A stretch of 33,117 nt of DNA, from assembly GCA_024681855.1 (NCBI GenBank), contig JAILAB010000013.1:1-33117 (forward strand). The letters run 5' to 3'. Position 1 is the stretch's first letter, and each line of letters starts with the position of its first letter. A program made the translations under genes and the position numbers. Below the pieces are notes generated by a model. The model made no database searches. It was not told where the DNA came from and saw only the letters and a program-made list of their open reading frames with translations. The stretch comes from Elusimicrobiales bacterium (lineage in GTDB: Bacteria > Elusimicrobiota > Elusimicrobia > Elusimicrobiales > UBA9959). Shown here piece by piece: positions 1-6,858 of the stretch.

Positions 1-117
1 AACCTCGGAAACCGCTTAATGCGGTTGAGAGGAGGCCGCGAGCCGAACTATGTTCGGACTTGCGGCAACGCGTTGACCGCGACTGACCAGCACTGGCCTC
101 CCGCTATTGGCAATGGG
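1..117. other. GC-rich multi-hairpin element, possible structured RNA (partial)
   Basis: This stretch is clearly richer in GC than the flanking DNA and has no convincing reading frame. It folds on paper into several paired arms. 10-15 pairs with 21-26 (AACCGC/GCGGTT). A closing stem pairs 31-37 with 95-101 (GGAGGCC/GGCCTCC). Inside it, 38-42 pairs with 59-63 around a perfect hairpin (CCGAAC at 43-48, GTTCGG at 52-57), followed by a small CAACGCGTTG palindrome at 66-75. Stacked stems in a GC island are typical of a non-coding RNA gene. I could not match it to RNase P, tmRNA, SRP or 6S RNA. The strand is unclear and the window edge may cut it. Confidence 0.4.
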
Positions 118-122
118 ATAAA

Positions 123-154
123 TTAAAAAGCCGCCAGCTTACGCCAGCGGCTTT
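123..154 (-). terminator. Intrinsic terminator of tRNA-Asp
   Basis: Read on the minus strand, an 8-bp stem (AAAGCCGC at 147-154, GCGGCTTT at 127-134) is followed by a T-rich run, TTTTTAATT. It begins three bases beyond the CCA end of the tRNA, as expected for a factor-independent terminator of that transcript. Confidence 0.75.
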
Positions 155-157
155 CAG

Positions 158-235
158 TGGCGGGGTCAACGGGATTCGAACCCGCGATCTTCGCCTTGAC
201 AGGGCGACGTGTTAACCAGGCTACACCATAACCCC
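158..235 (-). tRNA. tRNA-Asp (anticodon GTC)
   Basis: The reverse complement folds into a standard cloverleaf. The acceptor stem is GGGGTTA paired with TGACCCC (one G-T pair). The D arm contains the conserved GGTTAA. The anticodon stem TCGCC/GGCGA encloses the loop CTGTCAA, giving anticodon GTC for aspartate. The T arm is GCGGG-TTCGAAT-CCCGT. The discriminator base is G and the terminal CCA is encoded in the DNA (158-160). The gene has a strong promoter upstream and a hairpin terminator directly downstream, so it is probably a single-gene unit. Confidence 0.97.
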
Positions 236-253
236 TTGGTCATCACTTAATAT

Positions 254-282
254 ATTATAGCACAAAAAAACTAGCCTTTCAA
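254..282 (-). promoter_or_regulatory. Sigma70-type promoter of tRNA-Asp
   Basis: On the minus strand the -35 box TTGAAA (277-282) lies 17 bp from a perfect -10 box TATAAT (254-259). The -10 is preceded by TGC, giving an extended -10. It sits between the stop codon of the YbjN-like gene and the tRNA, about 18 bp before the mature tRNA 5' end. Confidence 0.8.
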
Positions 283-288
283 TAAAAC

Positions 289-717
289 TTATTCTTTGCC
301 AGTTCCTGACAAAAATTTCTCTGCCTCAGTAAAAAAACGTATTGCAGTGCTTATATGAAAATGAATAAAATTCTCCAGCACATATTCATCGCTTATGGAT
401 ACATCCGTGAACAAAGCCCCTGTCATTATAATTTTATTCAGATTCTCATCATAAAAACAGCACTGATTCAGATACTCTGTATTCCATTTATTCACAAAAA
501 AAAGTATATCTGCCGTATGCTTGCCTTCAAGCGACATATCCGGTGAATTTGCATTAAAGATAATACGCTCTTTCTCATAAAAGAACACTACAACAATATC
601 ATGTTTCATGTCGCCATCTGCGCCTATAGCTCCGTAAATTGAATCATCATTGCCCTCATATATATGCTCAAGAGCCTGTTTAAGCAGATGTTTAAAATGA
701 TCTTTAGTGAGAAACAT
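289..717 (-). CDS. YbjN-domain-like protein
   Basis: A 142-residue cytoplasmic protein with no signal peptide or membrane segment. It has the general pattern of the YbjN family, whose fold resembles type III secretion chaperones: an N-terminal helix, alternating strands, a central FFVNKWNTEYLNQ segment that resembles the family's 'WN' signature, then an acidic strand and a C-terminal helix (about residues 105-135). YbjN-type proteins are linked to stress and motility phenotypes in enterobacteria, but their molecular role is unclear. The start is supported by AAGGA about 7 bases upstream. It is divergent from the cyclodeaminase gene, sharing a 70-bp intergenic region that contains a TATAAT on this strand. 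Assignment rests on pattern only. Confidence 0.5.
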   Translation of the reverse strand: MFLTKDHFKHLLKQALEHIYEGNDDSIYGAIGADGDMKHDIVVVFFYEKERIIFNANSPDMSLEGKHTADILFFVNKWNTEYLNQCCFYDENLNKIIMTGALFTDVSISDEYVLENFIHFHISTAIRFFTEAEKFLSGTGKE

Positions 718-787
718 AAAGAAATCCTTATTATGATATTATATAAAAGTCTGTATATGCCGCCCAGCTTTTTTTTACAATATAAGC

Positions 788-1378
788 ATGACAGAAAAAT
801 GGCAAGAAGCAGCTTTTTTGCTTATCGGTTCATTATCAGAAAGCTCACACACCCCAGGAGGAGGGGCCGCTGGAGCGATTAGCGCGGCCATGGGCTGTGC
901 GCTTGTAGAAATGATAGCTGGCATATCCGCCAAGTCAAAATATGTGCCGCATGAAAGCAAAGCCATGCTGCAAATTGCCCTTCCTAAAATAAAAGCCCTT
1001 AAATCAGAGCTAATGAAAAGCATATCAGCAGATGCGGAAGCTTTTGATGCCTATATGAAGGCATCAAAAGAAGTAAATATTTCATCTGGAGAGAGGGCTA
1101 AGGCAATACAGACAGCCTTAGCGCATGCGGCAGAAGTTCCGTTGCGCACAGCAATGCTTTCCGCTGAAGCCGTGCTAGAGCTTCAGAAAATAAAGCAAAA
1201 TCTTTCTCCCAGAATAATGTCTGATTATTTTGCCGCAGAAACACTGCTTAAAGCTGCTGCTGAATGCTGCGCTGAAATAGTGCGCCTTAACCTGAAATAC
1301 ATGAAAGACAGAAATCTGGCCGAAAAAATGAAACAACAGCTAGCAAATTGCCTGTCTAGCCTGGAACTTTATAAATAA
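788..1378 (+). CDS. fchA: Cyclodeaminase/cyclohydrolase family protein (FchA-like)
   Basis: A 196-residue, mostly helical protein matching the formimidoyl-THF cyclodeaminase / methenyl-THF cyclohydrolase family (FTCD_C). The diagnostic glycine-rich segment HTPGGGAAGAISAAMGCAL is at residues 21-39 and is followed by the usual long helices. Length fits stand-alone members (about 200 residues). These enzymes interconvert 5,10-methenyl-THF with formyl- or formimino-THF in one-carbon metabolism. No formiminotransferase or other folate gene is adjacent, so the exact substrate cannot be set from context. The ribosome binding site is weak (only ATAAGC before the ATG). The stop is followed four bases later by a dispersed repeat that may end the transcript. 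Confidence 0.8.
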   Translation: MTEKWQEAAFLLIGSLSESSHTPGGGAAGAISAAMGCALVEMIAGISAKSKYVPHESKAMLQIALPKIKALKSELMKSISADAEAFDAYMKASKEVNISSGERAKAIQTALAHAAEVPLRTAMLSAEAVLELQKIKQNLSPRIMSDYFAAETLLKAAAECCAEIVRLNLKYMKDRNLAEKMKQQLANCLSSLELYK

Positions 1379-1381
1379 GAT

Positions 1382-1508
1382 GGCTCTGTTAAAGAAAAGT
1401 ATTGATACAGTGTAATTATAAAGAACGCAAATATTACTTCATCGTATCCTGAACTTATCTCAGAACCTCTTTAAGCCGTGGAGATGTTGAAATAAATTCA
1501 GCATGACG
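1382..1508 (+). repeat. Dispersed intergenic repeat, copy A
   Basis: A 127-bp sequence whose second copy is at 17360-17484 in the same orientation, roughly 85-90% identical by eye. The first ~58 bases are almost unchanged. The middle differs by a 2-base indel and several substitutions. The end carries a hairpin (ATGTTGAA 1484-1491, TTCAGCAT 1497-1504, one G-T pair). It fills the gap between two convergent genes. Short palindromic repeats containing CCTGAACTT and TTCAGCAT words are common in several AT-rich bacterial lineages. Confidence 0.85.
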
Positions 1509-1591
1509 GGAGATATAGCCTTATAATAAAACCGCTTGATGTTTTGCTGCCATACGGAAATACAAAAATAAATTAAAGAACAAGAAATGAT

Positions 1592-2836
1592 TTAAGGTTT
1601 TTTAATTTTTGCAGCATCTATCAGGCCTGAGCCCTGCCATATAGCATAAGGCACAGTTGAAAGCTGAGTCGCAGCATTTTTCAAGACTGCGCGCACTTCC
1701 TCCGGGCCATTAGCTCCGGCTGCCGCAGCCAGCGCCGCAAGACCTGTCACATGCGGAGCAGCCATAGAGGTTCCGCTATTATTTCCCCAGGCCCCATCCA
1801 TTGTAGTGGAATAAATATCAACGCCTGGAGCAATAAAATCCAAATCCCAGCCGCGGCAGGAAAATTCCGGCACTGTGCCGTCAGCTGCAACCGCCCCCAC
1901 GGCAATAGTCTCTTTCATATTGGCCGGAAAACGCACCTGATTGCCATAATTGCCTGCAGAGGCCACAATAGTAATTCCAGCCTTATGAGCCGCTTTTATC
2001 ATATCGCTCACAGCAGCATCCCAATGGCTGCTTATGCTCATATTAAGCACATTCATTTTATTAAGTATTGCCCATTCCACGCCGGAAGCAACTGCGGAAA
2101 TCTTTCCGCCTCCCGTATTGTCAAGAACTTTAACGGCATAAATCTGAATGCCGGGAACTACGCCGGCAACGCCCTTTCCATCTGCAATAGCAGCTATTGT
2201 GCCAGCAATATGAGTGCCATGCCCATGGTCATCCATAGCGGATTTGCCAGGATCAATGGCATTATAACCGTTTCTAGCACTTTTCAAGTCTTTATGGTTA
2301 TAATTAATTCCTGTGTCCAAAACGGCAACTTTCACTTTTGAATAATCTATATTCCATGCGGCAGGGGCATTCACGCGCTTAATTCCCCAAGGCAATTCCT
2401 GCTCCGTATAATAAACCCTGGAATTTTCTATAGCCTCTTTGGCTGCGCTTCCCGACGAGACCGCATTTAAGTTTCCCGCAGTGCCATGCGACGGAAGAGG
2501 AATGGAAGCCTTGCGGTCCTTAACCTTGTTATTTATTTCTTTCACTGAAGGCAACTCAAAAGAGTTCTCTTCAAGCCAGTATCGGTATTCATCATCCGAC
2601 ACTGTTTTCAGTCCGCGGACTGAGCGGACATTAAAACTGCGTGCCGCTTCATCAGGAATAGAAACAAGAGCAGCATTTATAACAGAATATTTCTTCAATA
2701 CTTTGCCGCCATTCTTAACTATGGAGGCAAGTATGGCATCACCTGAGGATTTATCGTATGTTATTATTTTATCCGCCGCATTAGCTGACGCAGACATAAA
2801 AAACAAAGAAAAAAAAGCTATTAAAATTCTGTTCAT
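1592..2836 (-). CDS. Secreted subtilisin-like serine protease (S8)
   Basis: A 414-residue preproprotease. Residues 1-20 are a Sec signal peptide ending ASANA. Residues about 23-90 look like an inhibitor-type propeptide, and a polar linker leads to the catalytic domain from about residue 145. The triad is intact: Asp174 in AVLDTG, His206 in HGHGTHIAG and Ser357 in SGTSMAAPH, with the oxyanion Asn296 in ASAGN. It should act outside the cytoplasm, autoprocessing its propeptide; the substrate is unknown. There is no cell-wall anchor or C-terminal domain. The start is supported by a run of six Gs about 9 bases upstream. It lies downstream of, and co-directional with, the LysM/M23 peptidase gene. 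Confidence 0.93.
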   Translation of the reverse strand: MNRILIAFFSLFFMSASANAADKIITYDKSSGDAILASIVKNGGKVLKKYSVINAALVSIPDEAARSFNVRSVRGLKTVSDDEYRYWLEENSFELPSVKEINNKVKDRKASIPLPSHGTAGNLNAVSSGSAAKEAIENSRVYYTEQELPWGIKRVNAPAAWNIDYSKVKVAVLDTGINYNHKDLKSARNGYNAIDPGKSAMDDHGHGTHIAGTIAAIADGKGVAGVVPGIQIYAVKVLDNTGGGKISAVASGVEWAILNKMNVLNMSISSHWDAAVSDMIKAAHKAGITIVASAGNYGNQVRFPANMKETIAVGAVAADGTVPEFSCRGWDLDFIAPGVDIYSTTMDGAWGNNSGTSMAAPHVTGLAALAAAAGANGPEEVRAVLKNAATQLSTVPYAIWQGSGLIDAAKIKKP

Positions 2837-2871
2837 AATCTGTTTTCCCCCCAGCGTTTAAGACTGCTTTT

Positions 2872-2894
2872 AATGCAGAGCTCTAAATTGCATT
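2872..2894. promoter_or_regulatory. Nested palindrome upstream of the S8 protease
   Basis: AATGCA (2872-2877) and TGCATT (2889-2894) form an inverted repeat around a second palindrome AGAGCTCT (2877-2884). It lies in the 89-bp gap between the M23 gene end and the protease start, where an operator could sit. No T-run follows, so it does not look like a terminator. Confidence 0.3.
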
Positions 2895-2925
2895 GCAAAC
2901 CTTAACGCCAGCCAAAACAATAATT

Positions 2926-3930
2926 TCATTTTTTAATTGAAGACAATGGATCCTGGACCTTGCCTTTAGGGTTTATCAGCTCAAAATGAAGATGGTTTCC
3001 AGTAGCAAGGCCGCTTTTGCCTACTTCTCCAATCTTAGATTTGCCCTGGCTTACATTATCCCCCTTCTTTACATTGATTGCGGAAAGATGAGCATACCTG
3101 GTTATATATCCGTCCTGATGCAGAATTTCTACAGTGTTCCCATAGCCGCGCTGCCAGCCTGCTTCCTTAACTATGCCAGCCCTTGCCGCAAAAACAGGCG
3201 TGCCGGCAGGAGCCTGGAAATCGCAGCCTTTATGCAGAATCTGCTTATGTTTTTTAGGGTGATAACGGTAGCCGAAGCCTGAGCTTATGCGCTTATATGC
3301 CAATGGGAAAATATAAAGCTTGGATACTGCGGCCTTATGCGGAACAAATTTCCTTTGATGCGGCACTGCAGAAAGCCTCTTAACAGGATCAGCATTAACT
3401 TTTATACCTGGAATAAGAATTTTATCTCCTTTTGCAAAAGAATGTCCCAAAATAAGGGCTGAGGGTGGCAGGCCATTTTCTTTAACTATTTCATTGGAAA
3501 AATCCTCTAAGGTCTTATTTTTAGGCAGATAGCGTCTTGCCACTGTTTGCAATGTGTCATTAGCGGAAGCCTCATAAAGCATTCCTCTGCGATTGAGAAC
3601 ATTCACAATCTCGCCCGCATGCAAATCAAACAGATTAACGCTGTTGGAAAGACGCAAAGTTCCAACATCTGTGCCAAATGAGTCTGCAAGCGAACGCAAG
3701 GTATCGTCTTCCGATGTCTTGTACTGGGCATAAAGAAGCCTTGCAGAATTTCTCATAAGCTCAGCATCTGGAGATTTATCAGAGCCTGAGAAAACAAAAT
3801 ATGGGCTATAATTGCGGAAAGAACCAAATAATGAGGCAGTCCCTTCTTTCATTACAAAGCCTGTTGCCGCAAGGGAAAATAATGCCAAGCAGGCAATGGC
3901 AGCTTTTTTGTTAATTATCATTCTGCTCAT
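2926..3930 (-). CDS. LysM-domain M23 metallopeptidase (murein hydrolase type)
   Basis: A 334-residue exported protein. Residues about 8-26 form a signal peptide or membrane anchor. Two LysM-like segments (about 65-112 and 115-175) would bind peptidoglycan. The C-terminal lysostaphin/LytM domain (about 205-330) has the zinc ligands His233 and Asp237 (HKGCD) and His315 in HLHFE, with His281 and His313 as catalytic histidines. An intact site suggests a real endopeptidase and not an EnvC/NlpD-type activator. It probably trims peptide cross-links in the periplasm. An extended -10 box lies only 8 bases before the ATG, so the transcript may be nearly leaderless; Met4 is the alternative start, also without a clear ribosome binding site. 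Confidence 0.9.
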   Translation of the reverse strand: MSRMIINKKAAIACLALFSLAATGFVMKEGTASLFGSFRNYSPYFVFSGSDKSPDAELMRNSARLLYAQYKTSEDDTLRSLADSFGTDVGTLRLSNSVNLFDLHAGEIVNVLNRRGMLYEASANDTLQTVARRYLPKNKTLEDFSNEIVKENGLPPSALILGHSFAKGDKILIPGIKVNADPVKRLSAVPHQRKFVPHKAAVSKLYIFPLAYKRISSGFGYRYHPKKHKQILHKGCDFQAPAGTPVFAARAGIVKEAGWQRGYGNTVEILHQDGYITRYAHLSAINVKKGDNVSQGKSKIGEVGKSGLATGNHLHFELINPKGKVQDPLSSIKK

Positions 3931-3938
3931 ACATAATA

Positions 3939-3947
3939 ATTATAACA
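3939..3947 (-). promoter_or_regulatory. Extended -10 box of the M23 peptidase gene
   Basis: The minus strand reads TGTTATAAT, a perfect extended -10 element, ending 8 bases before the annotated ATG. No good -35 box is present, which is common for extended -10 promoters. Transcription would start at about the first codon. Confidence 0.5.
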
Positions 3948-3981
3948 TATATATAAAATAAGGCCAGTAAAGGAAAATCAC

Positions 3982-4018
3982 ATAAATTGAAACAGCCGGA
4001 CATCAGGCCCGGCTGTTT
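3982..4018 (-). terminator. Terminator downstream of rho
   Basis: A perfect 10-bp inverted repeat (AAACAGCCGG 3990-3999, CCGGCTGTTT 4009-4018) with a 9-base loop, 22 bp after the rho stop codon. The minus strand continues TTTCAATTT; the plus strand has a run of five Ts, so it could work in both directions. Confidence 0.75.
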
Positions 4019-4040
4019 TTCAGTTATGAAATAATGAAGC

Positions 4041-6047
4041 TTATCTGCCGCCCATAGCCATAGAAGTGAGGAAATCTTTATTGCATTTCGTCACCTTAAG
4101 CTTGGAAAGGAGCAGTTCCATAGAATCTATCGGAGACAACGGCGCAAGAACTTTCCTAAGTATCCACACTTTATTAAGCTCTTCAGGAGTCATCAGAAGC
4201 TCTTCCTTGCGAGTTGAGGTGCGGTTAATGTCTATCGCCGGGAACACTCTGCGATCGGCAATTTTCCTGTCAAGATAAATTTCTGAATTGCCTGTGCCTT
4301 TGAATTCCTCAAAAATGACATCATCCATGCGGCTTCCGGTTTCCACAAGCGCTGTCGCTATGATGGTAAGGGAACCTCCTTCCTCAATGTTTCTGGCTGC
4401 GCCGAAAAAGCGCTTAGGCCGCTGCAAAGACGTTGATTCAAGACCGCCGGAGAGCACGCGTCCGGAAGAGGGAGAAACAGTGTTATAAGCCCTAGCAAGG
4501 CGAGTTATAGAGTCAAGCAGTATAACAACATCCTGTCCCAGTTCAACAAGCCTTTTTGCCCGTTCCAGCACGATTTCCGAAACCTGCACATGCCTTTCCG
4601 CCGGCTCATCAAAAGTTGAAGCTATGACTTCCCCTTCCTTTGACCTGTTCATAACAAAACGCTTCATATCCGTGACTTCTTCAGGACGCTCATCAATCAG
4701 CAGAACCATAAGCTTTATGTCAGGATGATTTGTTATGAGAGAATTGGCTATGCTTTGGAGAATCATAGTCTTTCCGCTCTTCGGAGCGGCGACTATCATC
4801 TGACGCTGGCCTTTGCCTATAGGAACAAGCAGGTCAATAACACGGCCAGTGTTTTCCTCTTTTTCCGTTTCCATATAGAAACGGCTTCTAGGGTGAAGCG
4901 GGGTGAGCTTCTCAAAAATGCGGCGGTGATGCACAACTTGGGAAATATCCACACCGTTTATCGTCTTGACATTAAGCAGAGCCGCAAAGCGTTCCCCATT
5001 CTTGGGAGGACGCTTTGTTCCGCATATATAGTCGCCTTTGCGCAATTCAAGTTTCTTTATCTGATTGGCTGCGACATAAATGTCATTAGAGCTGGCAAGA
5101 TAATAAGATTCCTTTGAGCGAAGGAATCCGAAGCCGTCTGAAAGAATTTCAAGCACGCCTTCCCCATCCGCATATCCGTTCCGGCGAAGCTGCTGCTCCT
5201 GATTTATTTTAAGAATTAAATCTTTTTTCTGAATTCCAAAAGCATTTTCAATGCCTAAGTCGCTTCCCAGCTTAAGCAAATCATTTTCAGGCATAGCCTC
5301 TAAAGCTGCTATGTCTATTACCTGATATGCCGGCTTAGCTGGAGCCTCCTGGCGCGGCTGCACAGGATGCGCGGCATGCGATGAAGAATGCTGCGCTGCG
5401 CTGCCATGAGACTGATACTGACGAATTGTGCGGCCTCTTCCGCCATAGCGGACATAGCGGCGCGAATAATGCTGGCTGGCATTATTAAACACTCTTTCCT
5501 CATTCTGATTCTGCTCGGAATGAATTTGCGCAGGAGAACCTTCAGCCGGCACAACAGATTCCGAAGCAGAAGGCAGCTGAGAAGGAACAGTCTGCCTGAA
5601 AACTCTTTCTTCCAAGCCTGATGAAGTTCCATTTCCCTGAGAGGACGCTGCCTTATAGTTTCTATTATAAGAAGGAGTATCCGGAATATAAGATTTTGAC
5701 TCATTTCCGTCCGCCCTTACGGCAGGCTGCTCTGTTTCAGCAGCATTAATTTCTGAAGGCTTATCAGTGGAAAGGTATGAAAGAGGGCTTTTTATCATTC
5801 TTGGCTGAAAAGGCTTCTCCTCTTCAGCACGGCTGCGGCGGTGATAAGGGCGTTTTGCAGGCATCTGCGTTATGCCCATAATCTCCATGCTTTTTGCATC
5901 AGACTGCGTACGCTCTTCTGCAGGACGAATCTTTGGCGGTCTGCCTCTCTTGCGTTTTACCGGCACTGCCGGGGCTGCGGAAGCAGGAAGCGGAGGAACC
6001 GCATTATCCTGCTGGCCTGAACCTTCATTTTCATCAATGTTAATCAT
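4041..6047 (-). CDS. rho: Transcription termination factor Rho with long N-terminal extension
   Basis: A 668-residue hexameric RNA helicase/translocase that ends transcripts, about 250 residues longer than E. coli Rho (419). The canonical core starts near residue 243: Rho N-terminal helical domain (243-290), cold-shock-like RNA-binding domain (about 296-370, [14 protein letters not shown]), then the RecA-like ATPase with Walker A PKSGKT (422-427), Walker B VVILLD (507-512), and the GRVLSGG and [11 protein letters not shown] segments. Residues 1-240 are low-complexity and rich in Ser, Gln, Pro and Arg, with an AT-hook-like KRKRGRPPK (31-39) and a YGGRGR patch (201-206). GGAG about 11 bases upstream supports the start. 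It is the last gene of the polA-coaE-rho series but also has its own promoter candidate. Confidence 0.97.
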   Translation of the reverse strand: MINIDENEGSGQQDNAVPPLPASAAPAVPVKRKRGRPPKIRPAEERTQSDAKSMEIMGITQMPAKRPYHRRSRAEEEKPFQPRMIKSPLSYLSTDKPSEINAAETEQPAVRADGNESKSYIPDTPSYNRNYKAASSQGNGTSSGLEERVFRQTVPSQLPSASESVVPAEGSPAQIHSEQNQNEERVFNNASQHYSRRYVRYGGRGRTIRQYQSHGSAAQHSSSHAAHPVQPRQEAPAKPAYQVIDIAALEAMPENDLLKLGSDLGIENAFGIQKKDLILKINQEQQLRRNGYADGEGVLEILSDGFGFLRSKESYYLASSNDIYVAANQIKKLELRKGDYICGTKRPPKNGERFAALLNVKTINGVDISQVVHHRRIFEKLTPLHPRSRFYMETEKEENTGRVIDLLVPIGKGQRQMIVAAPKSGKTMILQSIANSLITNHPDIKLMVLLIDERPEEVTDMKRFVMNRSKEGEVIASTFDEPAERHVQVSEIVLERAKRLVELGQDVVILLDSITRLARAYNTVSPSSGRVLSGGLESTSLQRPKRFFGAARNIEEGGSLTIIATALVETGSRMDDVIFEEFKGTGNSEIYLDRKIADRRVFPAIDINRTSTRKEELLMTPEELNKVWILRKVLAPLSPIDSMELLLSKLKVTKCNKDFLTSMAMGGR

Positions 6048-6116
6048 TTATCTGTTACTCCAAACTTTTGATGGCAATCAATATTCCACCACTATTTTTA
6101 TATAAAACTGCGATAT

Positions 6117-6145
6117 ATAATAGAGCCTTATAGAATCCGGCTCAA
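6117..6145 (-). promoter_or_regulatory. Promoter candidate for rho with internal inverted repeat
   Basis: The minus strand shows TTGAGC (6140-6145), a 17-bp spacer and TATTAT (6117-6122). The spacer overlaps an inverted repeat GAGCC (6139-6143 on minus) and GGCTC (6123-6127 on minus). The repeat could be an operator, or a weak terminator of coaE, since it also lies 28 bp after the coaE stop; the stem is only 5 bp and no T-run follows. Confidence 0.5.
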
Positions 6146-6171
6146 AAACAAATCATATATAGCTTGTATAT

Positions 6172-6846
6172 TTACTGATTTTTTAATTTGCAATGCTTAA
6201 AAAATGAAAAACAAATTTTCCTTATCTTATTTTCAATATCGCTTAGTGTTCCGTTATTCTGAATAATTAAATCTGCTAAAGAGCATTTTTGCTTCATGGT
6301 AAACTGGCCCAAGCATCTTAGCTTATAATGTTCCCTGGACCAGCCTCTTGAAGCAGCCCTTTCGTATAATTTATCTTCATCTGCGCTTATACATAAAGTA
6401 AAATCAAATTTTTCTTTCAGCCCCGCCTCAAAAAGAAGCGGCATTTCAACTGCTATTAGTTCTTTTTTGGAATTTTTTACAACATCAAATGCTTTTCTCA
6501 GTATCTTCGGGTGAAGAAGATCTTCAAGCCATTTTTTTTCAGAGATACTTGAAAAAACCTGCTCAGCTAAAGCGGCCTTATCTATTTTTCCGTCCTTAAT
6601 GACCGGAGTTCCGCTATACCTCGCTGATATTATAGCAAAAATCTCATTACTGTTTAAAATCTCAGAATTAAGCTTATCAGCAGAAACTATTCCAGCGCCA
6701 AATTTTTCAAAACATGAAAGAACAAAACTCTTTCCGCCAGCTATGGGGCCTGTAAGGCCTATTACGGTTTTGCCTGGAATGCTGCTGAAATCAAAATCAC
6801 AAGCCTTGATTTTTTCCATTATAAGAATCTGATATTGCCAAAACAC
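6172..6846 (-). CDS. coaE: Dephospho-CoA kinase
   Basis: A 224-residue P-loop kinase that phosphorylates the 3'-hydroxyl of dephospho-CoA, the last step of coenzyme A synthesis. The Walker A segment GLTGPIAGGKS spans residues 30-40 (the family form is GLTGGIGSGKS), Asp57 in VSADKLN fits the substrate-binding region, VEMPLLFEAG is the conserved lid-side motif, and the C-terminus has ADLIIQNNG as in the family. It begins 12 bp after the polA stop, so it is probably cotranscribed. The start is uncertain: neither the first ATG nor Met10 (ATG ending at 6819) has a ribosome binding site, and Met10 gives a more usual length. Confidence 0.93.
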   Translation of the reverse strand: MFWQYQILIMEKIKACDFDFSSIPGKTVIGLTGPIAGGKSFVLSCFEKFGAGIVSADKLNSEILNSNEIFAIISARYSGTPVIKDGKIDKAALAEQVFSSISEKKWLEDLLHPKILRKAFDVVKNSKKELIAVEMPLLFEAGLKEKFDFTLCISADEDKLYERAASRGWSREHYKLRCLGQFTMKQKCSLADLIIQNNGTLSDIENKIRKICFSFFKHCKLKNQ

Positions 6847-6858
6847 AAAGCATAAAAA

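Noticed and set aside
1751-2341. 196-codon plus-strand open frame
   Set aside because: It lies fully antisense to the catalytic domain of the S8 protease, whose triad is intact.
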